From Citrobacter freundii (GTDB lineage: Bacteria; Pseudomonadota; Gammaproteobacteria; Enterobacterales; Enterobacteriaceae): a DNA stretch of 64,000 nt. The DNA is taken from NCBI RefSeq assembly GCF_011077955.1, contig NZ_JAALBX010000005.1, forward strand, positions 62,001 through 126,000, in the 5' to 3' direction. This document shows positions 39,070-49,296 of this stretch, piece by piece. The notes beneath the pieces are model-generated. The model was not told where the DNA came from. It was given only the letters and a program-made list of their open reading frames with translations, and searched no databases. Numbering within the stretch: position 1 is the stretch's first letter; each line of letters starts with the position of its first letter. The position numbers and the translations under genes are program-made.

Positions 39070-39608
39070 GACGCGATGGTCTCCAGCAGTAGTTGTAGCG
39101 GTATCTCTTTCGCATTTTTCCCGGTAGGCGTGGCGCCTTTCGTGGCAAATAACTGGTCAAAATGCACAGGTTGATTTGGCTGCTGCGCCGGAGCATTAAA
39201 CGGCGCGCCAGAAGAAGACCACGGCGATGAAACTGGCGCGGCGGCAGAAGCGGGCGGCGGCACCTGTGAGAATATCGGCGGCGATAACGGGGCTTGCGGC
39301 GCCATAGCCTGTTGGGGCGCGAGGCTGCTTAATATTGACGTTGCCGCAGGGCGTTGGCTGGTTTCAGGGTGCACGGGGCTTACTTTACTGGCCTCGAAGG
39401 TTTGCGCATCGACGGCATGGGGAATGGGCACTGCAACGCTCCCGCCCTGCGCGAGCGAAGAATGCTCACGCTCATCGGAGGAGAGTTGTTTGATGATGGC
39501 CCAGTTACCGATGCTATGCTGCTGGCTTTGCGCCGACATATCCTTGAAATCAATAGCGCTAGTGCGTGTCTTATCCTTGAAACGCTGCAAATCATCATAA
39601 TTTTTCAT
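39060..39608 (-). CDS. bcsO: Proline-rich cellulose biosynthesis protein BcsO
   Basis: This 182-residue protein opens the operon. Its N-terminus ([24 protein letters not shown]) resembles the BcsO family found in some type I bcs operons of enterobacteria; the middle (about residues 65-145) is rich in Pro, Ala, Ser and Gln with runs such as [15 protein letters not shown] and is probably disordered; the C-terminus is short and helical ([15 protein letters not shown]). It has no signal peptide, so it is probably cytoplasmic. ATG 39608 is preferred over 39620 because GAG lies at a better distance. In related bacteria BcsO appears to help organise cellulose synthase; its exact role is not shown here. 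Confidence 0.82.
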   Translation of the reverse strand: MKNYDDLQRFKDKTRTSAIDFKDMSAQSQQHSIGNWAIIKQLSSDEREHSSLAQGGSVAVPIPHAVDAQTFEASKVSPVHPETSQRPAATSILSSLAPQQAMAPQAPLSPPIFSQVPPPASAAAPVSSPWSSSGAPFNAPAQQPNQPVHFDQLFATKGATPTGKNAKEIPLQLLLETIASCR

Positions 39609-39620
39609 AATAAGACTCAT

Positions 39621-41077
<1,457 letters not shown>

Positions 41078-41127
41078 TTTTCTTAGCCGTTGTGATGTGG
41101 TTATTACAATCGTAGTGCATTGATTGA

Positions 41128-41157
41128 AAGGGCGATATTTTATCGCCCTTAATTTTA
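41128..41157 (+). terminator. dapB terminator
   Basis: The perfect arms AAGGGCGATA (41128-41137) and TATCGCCCTT (41141-41150) enclose TTT and are followed by AATTTTA. Confidence 0.88.
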
Positions 41158-41408
41158 TCTTCATTTTTAACGCTCTTTACTCATTTTCTCATTGAGATGG
41201 TTATTTTTGAGTATTTATCGCCGCTTTATGGTTGCTGAATTGTAAATTCTGACCATCTGGTCTACATTTATCTACCAATAAGCGTTGATTTAACATTTAC
41301 TGCGTGAGTTAATCGGTTTCGTCAGTGAGTTTTATCACCTTTTTAGCGCTTATATCCCTTTAATTGCCTGTGGCTGATAAAATTACCTGAGAAAACGCGC
41401 TTTCAGGG

Positions 41409-41437
41409 TAGACTTTTGCCACTTCTCTCCTTAGAAT
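41409..41437 (+). promoter_or_regulatory. carAB upstream promoter (P1)
   Basis: A -35 TAGACT (41409-41414) and a -10 TAGAAT (41432-41437) are spaced by 17 bp and followed by TGCCGCCGTTTGCC, the same sequence I recall downstream of E. coli carAB P1, the pyrimidine-controlled promoter. The preceding stretch 41158-41408 has no gene and should hold the IHF, PepA/PurR and RutR sites. Confidence 0.75.
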
Positions 41438-41495
41438 GCCGCCGTTTGCCAAAAATTCACCAGGCAAGCGTATTTGCGTTGATTCATTCATATGA

Positions 41496-41513
41496 TATGA
41501 ATTAATATGCAAA
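41496..41513 (+). promoter_or_regulatory. ArgR operator (ARG box) at carAB P2
   Basis: The TGAAT half (41498-41502) and ATGCA half (41507-41511) are spaced by four bases and fit the ARG box consensus (TGAAT-4-ATTCA) with one change. A more degenerate box precedes it at about 41478-41494. The position, 30-50 bp before the carA start, matches the arginine-repressed promoter of E. coli. Confidence 0.72.
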
Positions 41514-41544
41514 TAAATTGACTGTTTATTCCCTGGAGGACGTT

Positions 41545-42693
41545 TTGATTAAGTCAGCGCTATTGGTTCTGGAAGACGGAACCCAATTCTACGGTCGGGC
41601 CATCGGGGCATCAGGTACGGCAGTAGGGGAAGTCGTTTTCAATACTTCAATGACCGGTTATCAAGAAATCCTCACTGATCCTTCCTACTCCCGCCAGATT
41701 GTCACTCTCACTTATCCCCATATTGGTAACGTCGGTACTAACCCGGCAGATGAAGAATCCACGCAGGTCCATGCGCAAGGCCTGGTCATTCGTGACCTGC
41801 CGCTGATTGCCAGTAACTTTCGCAATACGGAAGACCTCTCTTCATACCTCAAGCGCCACAGCATCGTGGCCATTGCCGATGTGGATACCCGCAAGCTCAC
41901 GCGTCTGCTGAGTGAGAAAGGCGCGCAGAATGGCTGCATTATCGCAGGCGACAATCTGGATGCAGCGCTGGCGCTGGAGAAAGCAAAAAGCTTCCCGGGC
42001 CTGAGCGGGATGGATTTGGCGAAAGAAGTCACCACCACTGAACCTTATCGTTGGACCCAGGGAAGCTGGACGCTAAAAGACGGCCTGCCGGATGCTAAAA
42101 ACGATGATGAACTGCCGTTCCATGTCGTCGCGTATGACTACGGCGTGAAGCGCAACATTCTGCGTATGCTGGTGGATCGCGGCTGCCGCTTAACCGTGGT
42201 GCCGGCGAAAACGCCTGCGGACGACGTGTTGAAAATGAACCCGGATGGAATTTTCCTCTCCAACGGCCCTGGCGACCCGGCTCCGTGCGACTACGCGATT
42301 GACGCGATTAAAACGTTCCTTGATACCGACATCCCGGTATTCGGCATCTGTCTCGGTCACCAGTTGCTGGCGCTGGCCAGCGGCGCGAAAACCGTGAAGA
42401 TGAAATTCGGCCACCACGGCGGCAACCACCCGGTGAAAAATGTGGAAAACAACACGGTGCTTATCACCGCGCAAAACCACGGCTTCGCGGTGGATGAAAC
42501 GACGCTTCCCGCCACGCTGCGCGTGACGCATAAATCCCTGTTTGATAGCACGCTGCAAGGTATCCATCGCACCGATAAAGCGGCTTTCAGTTTCCAGGGG
42601 CACCCGGAAGCGAGCCCCGGCCCGCACGACGCCGCGCCGCTGTTTGACCATTTTATTGAATTAATTGAGCAGTACCGTCAGAACGCCAAATAA
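41545..42693 (+). CDS. carA: Carbamoyl-phosphate synthase small (glutaminase) subunit
   Basis: CarA hydrolyses glutamine and passes ammonia to CarB for carbamoyl phosphate, shared by arginine and pyrimidine synthesis. The start is a TTG (41545) after CTGGAGGA; this gives 382 aa starting with [14 protein letters not shown], the length and unusual start known in E. coli. The class I amidotransferase triad is visible: the nucleophile in [17 protein letters not shown] (about C269), and the His/Glu pair in GHPEASPGP (about H353/E355). carB follows after 16 bp. Confidence 0.98.
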   Translation: MIKSALLVLEDGTQFYGRAIGASGTAVGEVVFNTSMTGYQEILTDPSYSRQIVTLTYPHIGNVGTNPADEESTQVHAQGLVIRDLPLIASNFRNTEDLSSYLKRHSIVAIADVDTRKLTRLLSEKGAQNGCIIAGDNLDAALALEKAKSFPGLSGMDLAKEVTTTEPYRWTQGSWTLKDGLPDAKNDDELPFHVVAYDYGVKRNILRMLVDRGCRLTVVPAKTPADDVLKMNPDGIFLSNGPGDPAPCDYAIDAIKTFLDTDIPVFGICLGHQLLALASGAKTVKMKFGHHGGNHPVKNVENNTVLITAQNHGFAVDETTLPATLRVTHKSLFDSTLQGIHRTDKAAFSFQGHPEASPGPHDAAPLFDHFIELIEQYRQNAK

Positions 42694-42709
42694 TCAGGAG
42701 AAAGAAGCA

Positions 42710-45700
42710 ATGCCAAAACGTACAGACATTAAAAGCATCCTGATCCTTGGCGCTGGCCCGATTGTCATTGGCCAGGCCTGCGAATTTGACTACTCGGGTG
42801 CCCAGGCGTGTAAAGCGCTGCGCGAAGAGGGTTACCGCGTTATCCTGGTTAACTCCAACCCCGCCACCATTATGACCGACCCGGAAATGGCCGATGCCAC
42901 TTACATCGAGCCGATTCACTGGGAAGTGGTGCGTAAAATTATCGAGAAAGAGCGCCCGGATGCGGTGCTGCCAACCATGGGCGGCCAGACAGCGCTCAAC
43001 TGCGCGCTGGAGCTGGAGCGTCAGGGCGTACTGGCGGAATTCGGCGTGACCATGATTGGCGCGACGGCAGACGCCATCGACAAAGCGGAAGACCGCCGTC
43101 GTTTTGACGTCGCCATGAAAAAAATCGGCCTCGATACCGCGCGCTCTGGTATTGCGCATAACATGGAAGAAGCTCTGGCGGTTGCCGCGGACGTGGGTTA
43201 TCCGTGCATCATCCGTCCGTCCTTTACCATGGGCGGCACCGGCGGCGGCATCGCGTATAACCGCGAAGAGTTTGAAGAGATTTGCGAACGCGGTCTGGAT
43301 CTTTCCCCAACGAAAGAACTGCTTATCGACGAATCGTTGATTGGCTGGAAAGAGTACGAAATGGAAGTGGTGCGTGATAAAAACGACAACTGCATCATCG
43401 TGTGCTCTATCGAAAACTTCGACGCCATGGGGATCCACACCGGCGACTCCATCACCGTCGCACCTGCCCAGACGCTGACCGATAAAGAGTATCAAATCAT
43501 GCGTAACGCCTCGATGGCGGTACTGCGTGAAATCGGCGTGGAAACGGGCGGTTCCAACGTGCAGTTTGCGGTCAACCCGAAAAACGGTCGCTTGATCGTT
43601 ATCGAGATGAACCCGCGCGTCTCGCGCTCCTCCGCTCTCGCGTCTAAGGCCACTGGCTTCCCGATTGCGAAAGTGGCCGCCAAACTGGCGGTTGGTTACA
43701 CACTTGATGAGCTGATGAACGATATCACCGGCGGGCGTACCCCGGCGTCGTTCGAGCCTTCCATCGACTACGTGGTCACGAAAATCCCGCGTTTTAACTT
43801 TGAGAAATTCGCCGGCGCGAATGACCGTCTGACGACGCAGATGAAATCCGTGGGCGAAGTGATGGCGATTGGTCGTACCCAACAGGAATCAATGCAAAAA
43901 GCGTTGCGTGGCCTGGAAGTGGGTGCCACCGGCTTTGATCCGAAAGTGAATCTGGATGAGCCGGACGCATTGACCAAAATTCGTCGCGAGCTGAAAGACG
44001 CGGGTGCCGAGCGTATCTGGTATATCGCTGATGCATTCCGCGCGGGCCTGTCTGTCGATGGTGTGTTCAACCTGACCAACATTGACCGTTGGTTCCTGGT
44101 GCAAATTGAAGAACTGGTTCGCCTCGAAGAGCAGGTGGCTGAAGTGGGCATCACCGGTCTGACCGCTGATTTCTTATGGTCCCTGAAGCGTAAAGGCTTT
44201 GCCGATGCGCGTCTGGCGAAACTGGCGGGCGTGCGCGAGTCTGAAATTCGCAAACTGCGCGAGCAATATAATCTGCACCCGGTTTACAAACGCGTGGATA
44301 CCTGCGCGGCGGAATTCGCGACCGACACCGCTTACATGTATTCCACTTATGAAGACGAGTGCGAATCGCGCCCGAATCCGGATCGTGAAAAAATCATGGT
44401 GCTGGGCGGCGGGCCGAACCGTATCGGGCAGGGTATTGAGTTTGACTACTGCTGCGTCCATGCGTCGCTTGCGCTGCGTGAAGATGGTTATGAAACCATC
44501 ATGGTCAACTGTAACCCGGAAACCGTTTCAACAGACTACGACACCTCCGACCGTCTCTATTTCGAACCGGTTACGCTTGAAGATGTGCTGGAAATCGTAC
44601 GCATCGAAAAACCGAAAGGCGTTATCGTGCAATACGGTGGCCAGACGCCGCTGAAACTGGCACGTGAACTGGAAGCCGCAGGCGTGCCTATTATTGGCAC
44701 CAGCCCGGACGCTATCGACCGTGCGGAAGACCGTGAGCGCTTCCAGCAGGCGGTCGACCGCCTCAAGCTTAAACAACCCGCTAATGCCACCGTCTCCGCC
44801 ATCGATCAGGCGGTCGAGAAAGCGGCACAGATTGGTTATCCGCTGGTTGTGCGTCCGTCCTACGTACTGGGCGGACGGGCGATGGAAATCGTTTATGACG
44901 AATCCGATCTGCGCCGCTACTTCCTGACGGCAGTGAGCGTTTCCAACGATGCGCCGGTGTTGCTGGACCGCTTCCTGGATGACGCAGTGGAAGTAGACGT
45001 TGATGCTATCTGCGACGGCGAAATGGTGCTGATTGGCGGCATCATGGAGCATATCGAACAAGCGGGCGTGCACTCTGGCGACTCAGCCTGTTCCCTGCCG
45101 GCTTATACCTTAAGTCAGGAAATTCAGAACGTGATGCGCCAGCAGGTGCAGAAGCTGGCGATGGAATTGCAGGTACGCGGTCTGATGAACGTGCAGTTCG
45201 CGGTGAAAGATAACGAAGTCTATCTGATTGAAGTGAACCCGCGTGCCGCGCGTACCGTGCCGTTTGTCTCCAAAGCCACCGGCGTGCCGCTGGCAAAAGT
45301 GGCCGCTCGCGTCATGGCAGGCAAAACGCTGGCTGAGCAGGGCGTCACCAAAGAGATTATCCCGCCGTATTATTCCGTGAAAGAAGTGGTGCTGCCGTTC
45401 AACAAATTCCCGGGCGTCGACCCGCTGTTAGGGCCAGAGATGCGCTCTACCGGGGAAGTGATGGGCGTAGGCCGTACCTTTGCGGAAGCATTCGCGAAAG
45501 CGCAGTTAGGCAGTAACTCCACGATGAAGAAATCCGGTCGCGCGCTGCTCTCTGTGCGTGAAGGCGACAAAGAGCGTGTGGTGGACCTGGCGGCGAAGCT
45601 CCTAAAACAGGGCTTTGAGCTGGATGCTACGCACGGAACCGCGATTGTACTGGGTGAGGCGGGTATCAATCCGCGTCTGGTGAATAAAGTGCATGAAGGC

Positions 45701-45934
45701 CGTCCGCACATTCAGGATCGTATTAAGAATGGCGAGTATACCTACATCATCAACACCACCGCAGGCCGTCAGGCGATTGAAGACTCTAAACTGATTCGCC
45801 GCAGTGCGTTGCAGTACAAAGTGCATTATGACACCACGCTCAACGGCGGCTTCGCCACCGCGATGGCGTTAAATGCCGATGCCAAGGAAAAAGTGATTTC
45901 CGTTCAGGAGATGCACGCGCAAATCACGCGTTAA
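42710..45934 (+). CDS. carB: Carbamoyl-phosphate synthase large subunit
   Basis: CarB makes carbamoyl phosphate from ammonia, bicarbonate and two ATP. The 1074-residue protein (1073 in E. coli) has two homologous ATP-grasp halves, recognisable from the paired [17 protein letters not shown] and [17 protein letters not shown] phosphate loops and paired [18 protein letters not shown] and [18 protein letters not shown] segments, and a C-terminal allosteric domain bound by UMP, IMP and ornithine. The start is the ATG at 42710 ([10 protein letters not shown]); a longer frame upstream overlaps carA and is rejected. In E. coli K-12 caiF follows; here a light-sensor module does. Confidence 0.98.
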   Translation: MPKRTDIKSILILGAGPIVIGQACEFDYSGAQACKALREEGYRVILVNSNPATIMTDPEMADATYIEPIHWEVVRKIIEKERPDAVLPTMGGQTALNCALELERQGVLAEFGVTMIGATADAIDKAEDRRRFDVAMKKIGLDTARSGIAHNMEEALAVAADVGYPCIIRPSFTMGGTGGGIAYNREEFEEICERGLDLSPTKELLIDESLIGWKEYEMEVVRDKNDNCIIVCSIENFDAMGIHTGDSITVAPAQTLTDKEYQIMRNASMAVLREIGVETGGSNVQFAVNPKNGRLIVIEMNPRVSRSSALASKATGFPIAKVAAKLAVGYTLDELMNDITGGRTPASFEPSIDYVVTKIPRFNFEKFAGANDRLTTQMKSVGEVMAIGRTQQESMQKALRGLEVGATGFDPKVNLDEPDALTKIRRELKDAGAERIWYIADAFRAGLSVDGVFNLTNIDRWFLVQIEELVRLEEQVAEVGITGLTADFLWSLKRKGFADARLAKLAGVRESEIRKLREQYNLHPVYKRVDTCAAEFATDTAYMYSTYEDECESRPNPDREKIMVLGGGPNRIGQGIEFDYCCVHASLALREDGYETIMVNCNPETVSTDYDTSDRLYFEPVTLEDVLEIVRIEKPKGVIVQYGGQTPLKLARELEAAGVPIIGTSPDAIDRAEDRERFQQAVDRLKLKQPANATVSAIDQAVEKAAQIGYPLVVRPSYVLGGRAMEIVYDESDLRRYFLTAVSVSNDAPVLLDRFLDDAVEVDVDAICDGEMVLIGGIMEHIEQAGVHSGDSACSLPAYTLSQEIQNVMRQQVQKLAMELQVRGLMNVQFAVKDNEVYLIEVNPRAARTVPFVSKATGVPLAKVAARVMAGKTLAEQGVTKEIIPPYYSVKEVVLPFNKFPGVDPLLGPEMRSTGEVMGVGRTFAEAFAKAQLGSNSTMKKSGRALLSVREGDKERVVDLAAKLLKQGFELDATHGTAIVLGEAGINPRLVNKVHEGRPHIQDRIKNGEYTYIINTTAGRQAIEDSKLIRRSALQYKVHYDTTLNGGFATAMALNADAKEKVISVQEMHAQITR

Positions 45935-45996
45935 GGTGAAAGGGTAGTCCTTCTGCGCTGCGCTTCACATCTGAAAGTCAGGTGATGAAGCGCGGC

Positions 45997-46740
45997 TCAG
46001 ACCAGCCGCAAAACGCCGTGGGAAACGATATCAAAACCCTGCTCTTGCCAGTGGGTTAACTGCTCTTGCTGGCGCAGCGACAGCGCGGTTCCCGTCCAGA
46101 CAAAAATACGCTGACCGGGGAAAAGCTCCGGGCGAGGGGAATCCAGCGGTTCAGCCAGAACATCTATATTCCAGCCCTGCTGCGACAAACGCCACGCTTC
46201 AAGCCACAAACGGGTCCTGTCGTCGCAATCCCAGCCGATTAACAGCGCTTCCTTGCTCGCTTTTTTACGCGCTTCAGCAAGGGCTGTCACCGCATAATCA
46301 ATCAGTACGCCATCAAGCATGCTGCAAATTGCGCGCGCCGTATTTTGATCGAGCCGCAACCGTTGACGGACGGGGAGGATAAGACGATCGATAACGGCGT
46401 CGGCAGGATGCTGGCGGCCTGCCGCCATAATAGCGGCGCGGAGTTTTGCAGGGCGCGCATGACGCAGTACGACCATCATCTCTTCTTGCTGTGATGCCCA
46501 GTCGTCATGCTCAACAGGATGATTTTCGTCGAGCAGCGATTTGACCTTGCCAACGGGCACACCGCTCTGTATCCAACGTTTAATCTCTTCAATACGCTGA
46601 ATATCCGTTTCATCAAATTGACGATGACCCCCTTCACTACGCTGAGGTTTGAATAATCCATAACGGCGCTGCCAGGCGCGCAGTGTGACAGGGTTTATTC
46701 CACATCGTTCCGCTACTTCGCCAATACTGTAAAAAGCCAT
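45997..46740 (-). CDS. bluR: MerR-family repressor BluR
   Basis: BluR represses ycgZ-ymgA-ariR in E. coli, and light-excited BluF removes it from DNA. The 247-residue protein has a MerR winged helix ([43 protein letters not shown]) and a C-terminal B12-binding-like domain without the usual cobalamin histidine motif, as in E. coli BluR/MlrA. The start at 46740 (MAFYSIG) is chosen by alignment with the E. coli protein (243 aa); ATG 46752 would add four residues. It lies 219 bp downstream of bluF on the same strand. Confidence 0.9.
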   Translation of the reverse strand: MAFYSIGEVAERCGINPVTLRAWQRRYGLFKPQRSEGGHRQFDETDIQRIEEIKRWIQSGVPVGKVKSLLDENHPVEHDDWASQQEEMMVVLRHARPAKLRAAIMAAGRQHPADAVIDRLILPVRQRLRLDQNTARAICSMLDGVLIDYAVTALAEARKKASKEALLIGWDCDDRTRLWLEAWRLSQQGWNIDVLAEPLDSPRPELFPGQRIFVWTGTALSLRQQEQLTHWQEQGFDIVSHGVLRLV

Positions 46741-46762
46741 GGACTCACTCATGTTCAAACCG

Positions 46763-46874
46763 GTACAACCGTGTGCCAAACTAACTAATTTGCCCATCTT
46801 GTACAAATCATTTTCTGTTGTATAACCCTGGGCATTGTTGGTTATCACGATCCGTTTGCGGTGAAATTTTGTAC
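46763..46874 (-). promoter_or_regulatory. Cluster of TTGTAC-like motifs upstream of bluR
   Basis: Four copies of a TTGTAC/GTACAA motif lie in 112 bp before bluR: GTACAA at 46763-46768, TTGTACAA at 46799-46806, TTGTATAA at 46818-46825 and TTGTAC at 46869-46874. The same half-site forms the palindrome upstream of ycgZ. Autoregulation of bluR is the likely reading, but is inference. Confidence 0.5.
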
Positions 46875-46959
46875 TCACAAGTGTAATAAGCATCCTTACT
46901 TTCTGCTGACTATTCTCGCTTCACATTCTTTTCTCAGACAAAAATGCGCGCTTAACTAT

Positions 46960-48180
46960 TCAAAAACCTGCCTTTTTTTCAGGCCATGCGACGGCAGGGA
47001 CACCGTTCAATGCCGGACGGGCAAACAGATAGCCCTGGAACAGAGAAATGCCAGCCGATTCCAGCCACATCCATTCTTCCGGCTTTTCAACGCCGACGGC
47101 GCAGACTGAAATCTCAAGAGATGTACAACTTTTGATAATGCCTAAAATAATCGCCTGGCGCGGACCGCTTTTATGGACATCTTCAATGAGCTCGCGGTTG
47201 ATCTTAATGCGATCGGGTTGAAAGCGCGCCAGCAGCGAAAGCCCGGCAAACCCAGCGCCAAAGTGATCGATGGCAACACGAATACCTGCCGCTTTCAACT
47301 GACGGATGGCGTCGGTGAATTCATCAAGCCGGGAGATAATTTCTTGCTCAGTAAACTCCAGAATAATTTGATCCGGGACCAGACCATTTTTATGGATTTC
47401 CTGCATCAGGAAGTTTACCGCGCCGGGGATTTTAACCAGCGTCATGGGCAAGAGGTTTACCGATAAGCTTTGTTTGCCAATATTGAGCGCAGCGGCCATG
47501 GCAAACGCCACTTTTTTGCTTTTGAGATCGGCCGCATACACTTCATCGCCCTTGAAGGTATCAAACCATGACTGAGGTGAATCGCCAGAGGGTGTACGAA
47601 TCAGCGCTTCCAGCGATACCACTTCCTGAGCAAGAGGGTCGATAATCGGTTGAAAGGCGAAGCTACAGTCTACGTCGCTTGCGGCAAGGGGGACGCCAGC
47701 CACCATATCCTGTTGATCGGGAATAAAATCCCAGGAGTCGGCGGAAGGGATTTCAAAATAGTTCTCTTTTTCCCGCGCCTCGACAAAGGTGCGGAAAAAC
47801 TGCAATGCACGGTCATCATAGGTTAACTGGTATTTAGAGGTGCCTTTATCCAGCACGGCCTGCAAAACCTGGTTGGTGTCGTGCCGCCTTAAGTCGAAAA
47901 TTTCCATCCCTGACTTGCCAAAGCGTCGCGCGGGGGCGTAATCCCGCAGTAATTCCACCACATTGTAATGACGCACATCTTCGCAAATATGCTGATAGAT
48001 AGTCAGAACGCTTTCTTCTGGCCCTTCCAATAGTTGAAAGAAGTGAGTGCCGTTAAAAAGCAAAATGCCGGTGACGTCGGCATAACCATTTTTCTTATTT
48101 GCTGCGTCGACCATTTCCTCCAGCGTTTTAACCGGAACGTTGTCGCAGATATGGCTGCGATAAATGATGGTGGTGAGCAT
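46960..48180 (-). CDS. bluF: Blue-light sensor BluF (BLUF domain plus degenerate EAL domain)
   Basis: BluF senses blue light through FAD in an N-terminal BLUF domain and acts as a light-dependent anti-repressor of BluR. The 406-residue protein (403 in E. coli) has the key photochemical residues Y7 and Q49. The EAL domain keeps EALIR (191-195), N242 and E275, but the DDFG metal-binding pair is DHFG (D305-H306), so it should not hydrolyse c-di-GMP; this agrees with the non-catalytic E. coli BluF. It is divergent from ycgZ across 358 bp. Confidence 0.95.
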   Translation of the reverse strand: MLTTIIYRSHICDNVPVKTLEEMVDAANKKNGYADVTGILLFNGTHFFQLLEGPEESVLTIYQHICEDVRHYNVVELLRDYAPARRFGKSGMEIFDLRRHDTNQVLQAVLDKGTSKYQLTYDDRALQFFRTFVEAREKENYFEIPSADSWDFIPDQQDMVAGVPLAASDVDCSFAFQPIIDPLAQEVVSLEALIRTPSGDSPQSWFDTFKGDEVYAADLKSKKVAFAMAAALNIGKQSLSVNLLPMTLVKIPGAVNFLMQEIHKNGLVPDQIILEFTEQEIISRLDEFTDAIRQLKAAGIRVAIDHFGAGFAGLSLLARFQPDRIKINRELIEDVHKSGPRQAIILGIIKSCTSLEISVCAVGVEKPEEWMWLESAGISLFQGYLFARPALNGVPAVAWPEKKAGF

Positions 48181-48456
48181 GGCAATCCCAGGTAGGTGTA
48201 TGAAAGCTCACATTATCAGATGACCCAGTGTGTGGGGATGCTTCACAACGATTTTTTTACAAAAACCTGTTTATTGTCAGGCTAATTATTAAATATTTTT
48301 TCTGATAATACATGATATATGCTGAGCGCCCGCGTTTTACTCCTGCTGGTTTTTATTGAATGTACAGGATGCGTTGAAAATAATTAGCACTCTATAAAAT
48401 TTCATCTTATTGATATATAACAATATTGTTAATTTTCAGAAAAAACTTTTTTACTT
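48181..48456. other. AT-rich spacer between bluF and ycgZ
   Basis: No gene is seen. The region 48260-48450 is strongly AT-rich with long A/T tracts, suiting H-NS binding and a curved promoter region. It carries the bluF promoter on one side and leads into the ycgZ operator on the other. Confidence 0.6.
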
Positions 48457-48477
48457 TTGTACAGTTTCAATGTACAA
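48457..48477 (+). promoter_or_regulatory. Putative BluR operator upstream of ycgZ
   Basis: A perfect inverted repeat TTGTACA, seven-base spacer, TGTACAA, lies 61 bp before the ycgZ ATG and just upstream of a TATACT -10 (48492-48497). TTGTACA/TGTACAA half-sites are those recognised by the MlrA/BluR branch of MerR proteins in E. coli (MlrA with a longer spacer). Position over the -35 region fits repression. Confidence 0.75.
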
Positions 48478-48491
48478 CTTTACCCAGCTTG

Positions 48492-48497
48492 TATACT
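48492..48497 (+). promoter_or_regulatory. ycgZ -10 element
   Basis: TGTATACTTTATAA contains a TATACT -10 with an upstream TG pair (extended -10), about 42 bp before the ycgZ start. The -35 would fall inside the operator palindrome and is poor, which fits a sigma-S or extended -10 promoter. Confidence 0.6.
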
Positions 48498-48538
48498 TTA
48501 TAAAACATTAACAAACCTGAATACTACTGGAGTGACCA

Positions 48539-48793
48539 ATGCAACAAAACAGTTACCTCCCGGATAAAGGGAATGCTGTAGCCCGCTATTTTAATAAAGC
48601 GGCTTTGCCGACTCAGCAGGAAACGCTTGGACAAATTGCCGTCGAAATCCTTAAGGATGGGCGCAATCTAAGCCGTAAAACCATTTGCACTAAATTACTC
48701 CGCCGTCTGGAAATGGCCTCTGGCGCGGAAGAGGAAAGCCACTATCACACGTTGATTGGTTTGCTTTTTGAACGCCATGATGACACTGAATAA
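48539..48793 (+). CDS. ycgZ: YcgZ, small BluR-regulated connector protein
   Basis: This 84-residue protein (78 in E. coli) aligns well with YcgZ: NAVARYFNKAALPTQQETLGQIAVEILKDGRNLSRKTICTKLL is the core. In E. coli it is made in the cold and under blue light once BluR is removed, and with YmgA/AriR acts through the Rcs system on capsule and biofilm genes. A GGAGTGACCA site precedes the ATG. It heads the plus-strand group that continues with ymgA and ariR. Confidence 0.93.
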   Translation: MQQNSYLPDKGNAVARYFNKAALPTQQETLGQIAVEILKDGRNLSRKTICTKLLRRLEMASGAEEESHYHTLIGLLFERHDDTE

Positions 48794-48944
48794 CAGCCTG
48801 ACGTCAGGCTGTCGTGTCAATGTTGGCGGGAGTAATATTCAGGTTTACTAAGGTCGGCCTTGCTGGTGCTGACCGTCTTCCCCGGATAACTGACTCAATG
48901 CCGCGTATCCGGACCGGAAGAATGCGGCAATCAGAGACGCAGTT
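48793..48944 (+). other. Structured spacer between ycgZ and ymgA
   Basis: A 20-bp perfect palindrome (arms ACAGCCTGAC and GTCAGGCTGT, 48793-48812) begins at the last base of the ycgZ stop codon and sits within outer arms TGACAC (48781-48786) and GTGTCA (48814-48819). A second stem pairs CCGGATA (48882-48888) with TATCCGG (48906-48912). None is followed by a T tract, so they look like processing or stability elements rather than terminators. Confidence 0.6.
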
Positions 48945-49262
48945 ATGAATAGAAGTGAAATTGAACAACTGACAGACGAAATTATTGGCGAGGCAGTCTT
49001 GTACCTGCTTAGGGAAAATCTGCCTATCAATGTTCAAGCCCTTATTCGGACATTACGGGCAATGAAAGACGAAGAGTCTGACAGCTCGCGGCGCGAGTTG
49101 TTGGTACACGTCATCGCGCAAGTGAGCACCAATCTGGTTGCGACGCGTCGTAAACCACTGCGTGATGAAAATGACGTGGGCAGAGAATCCCGACAGAGCA
49201 GGGATAACGTCTATCAAATGTTCGATGAAAGCCTGCAGTCAGGATCCAATAAAAAACACTGA
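48945..49262 (+). CDS. ymgA: YmgA-like small regulatory protein
   Basis: This 105-residue protein begins NRSEIEQLTDEIIGEAVLYLLRENLPINVQALIRTLRAMKDEESDSSRRELL, which matches the helical YmgA/AriR fold family, and has a charged, probably flexible C-terminus (residues 65-105). It is longer than E. coli YmgA (90 aa). The position between ycgZ and ariR supports the name. The ribosome-binding site is weak (GAGACGCAG). Confidence 0.82.
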   Translation: MNRSEIEQLTDEIIGEAVLYLLRENLPINVQALIRTLRAMKDEESDSSRRELLVHVIAQVSTNLVATRRKPLRDENDVGRESRQSRDNVYQMFDESLQSGSNKKH

Positions 49263-49296
49263 TTGCATCTCATAACTTATTTAAGGACGTTTAACC

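Noticed and set aside
42653-43882. A 409-codon open frame antisense to carB.
   Set aside because: It mirrors carB codon usage, gives a His/Arg/Phe-rich composition typical of shadow frames, and has no promoter context.
45955-45993. Imperfect stem after carB (CGCTTCA ... TGAAGCG).
   Set aside because: The stem is interrupted and no T run follows; a carB terminator here cannot be supported.
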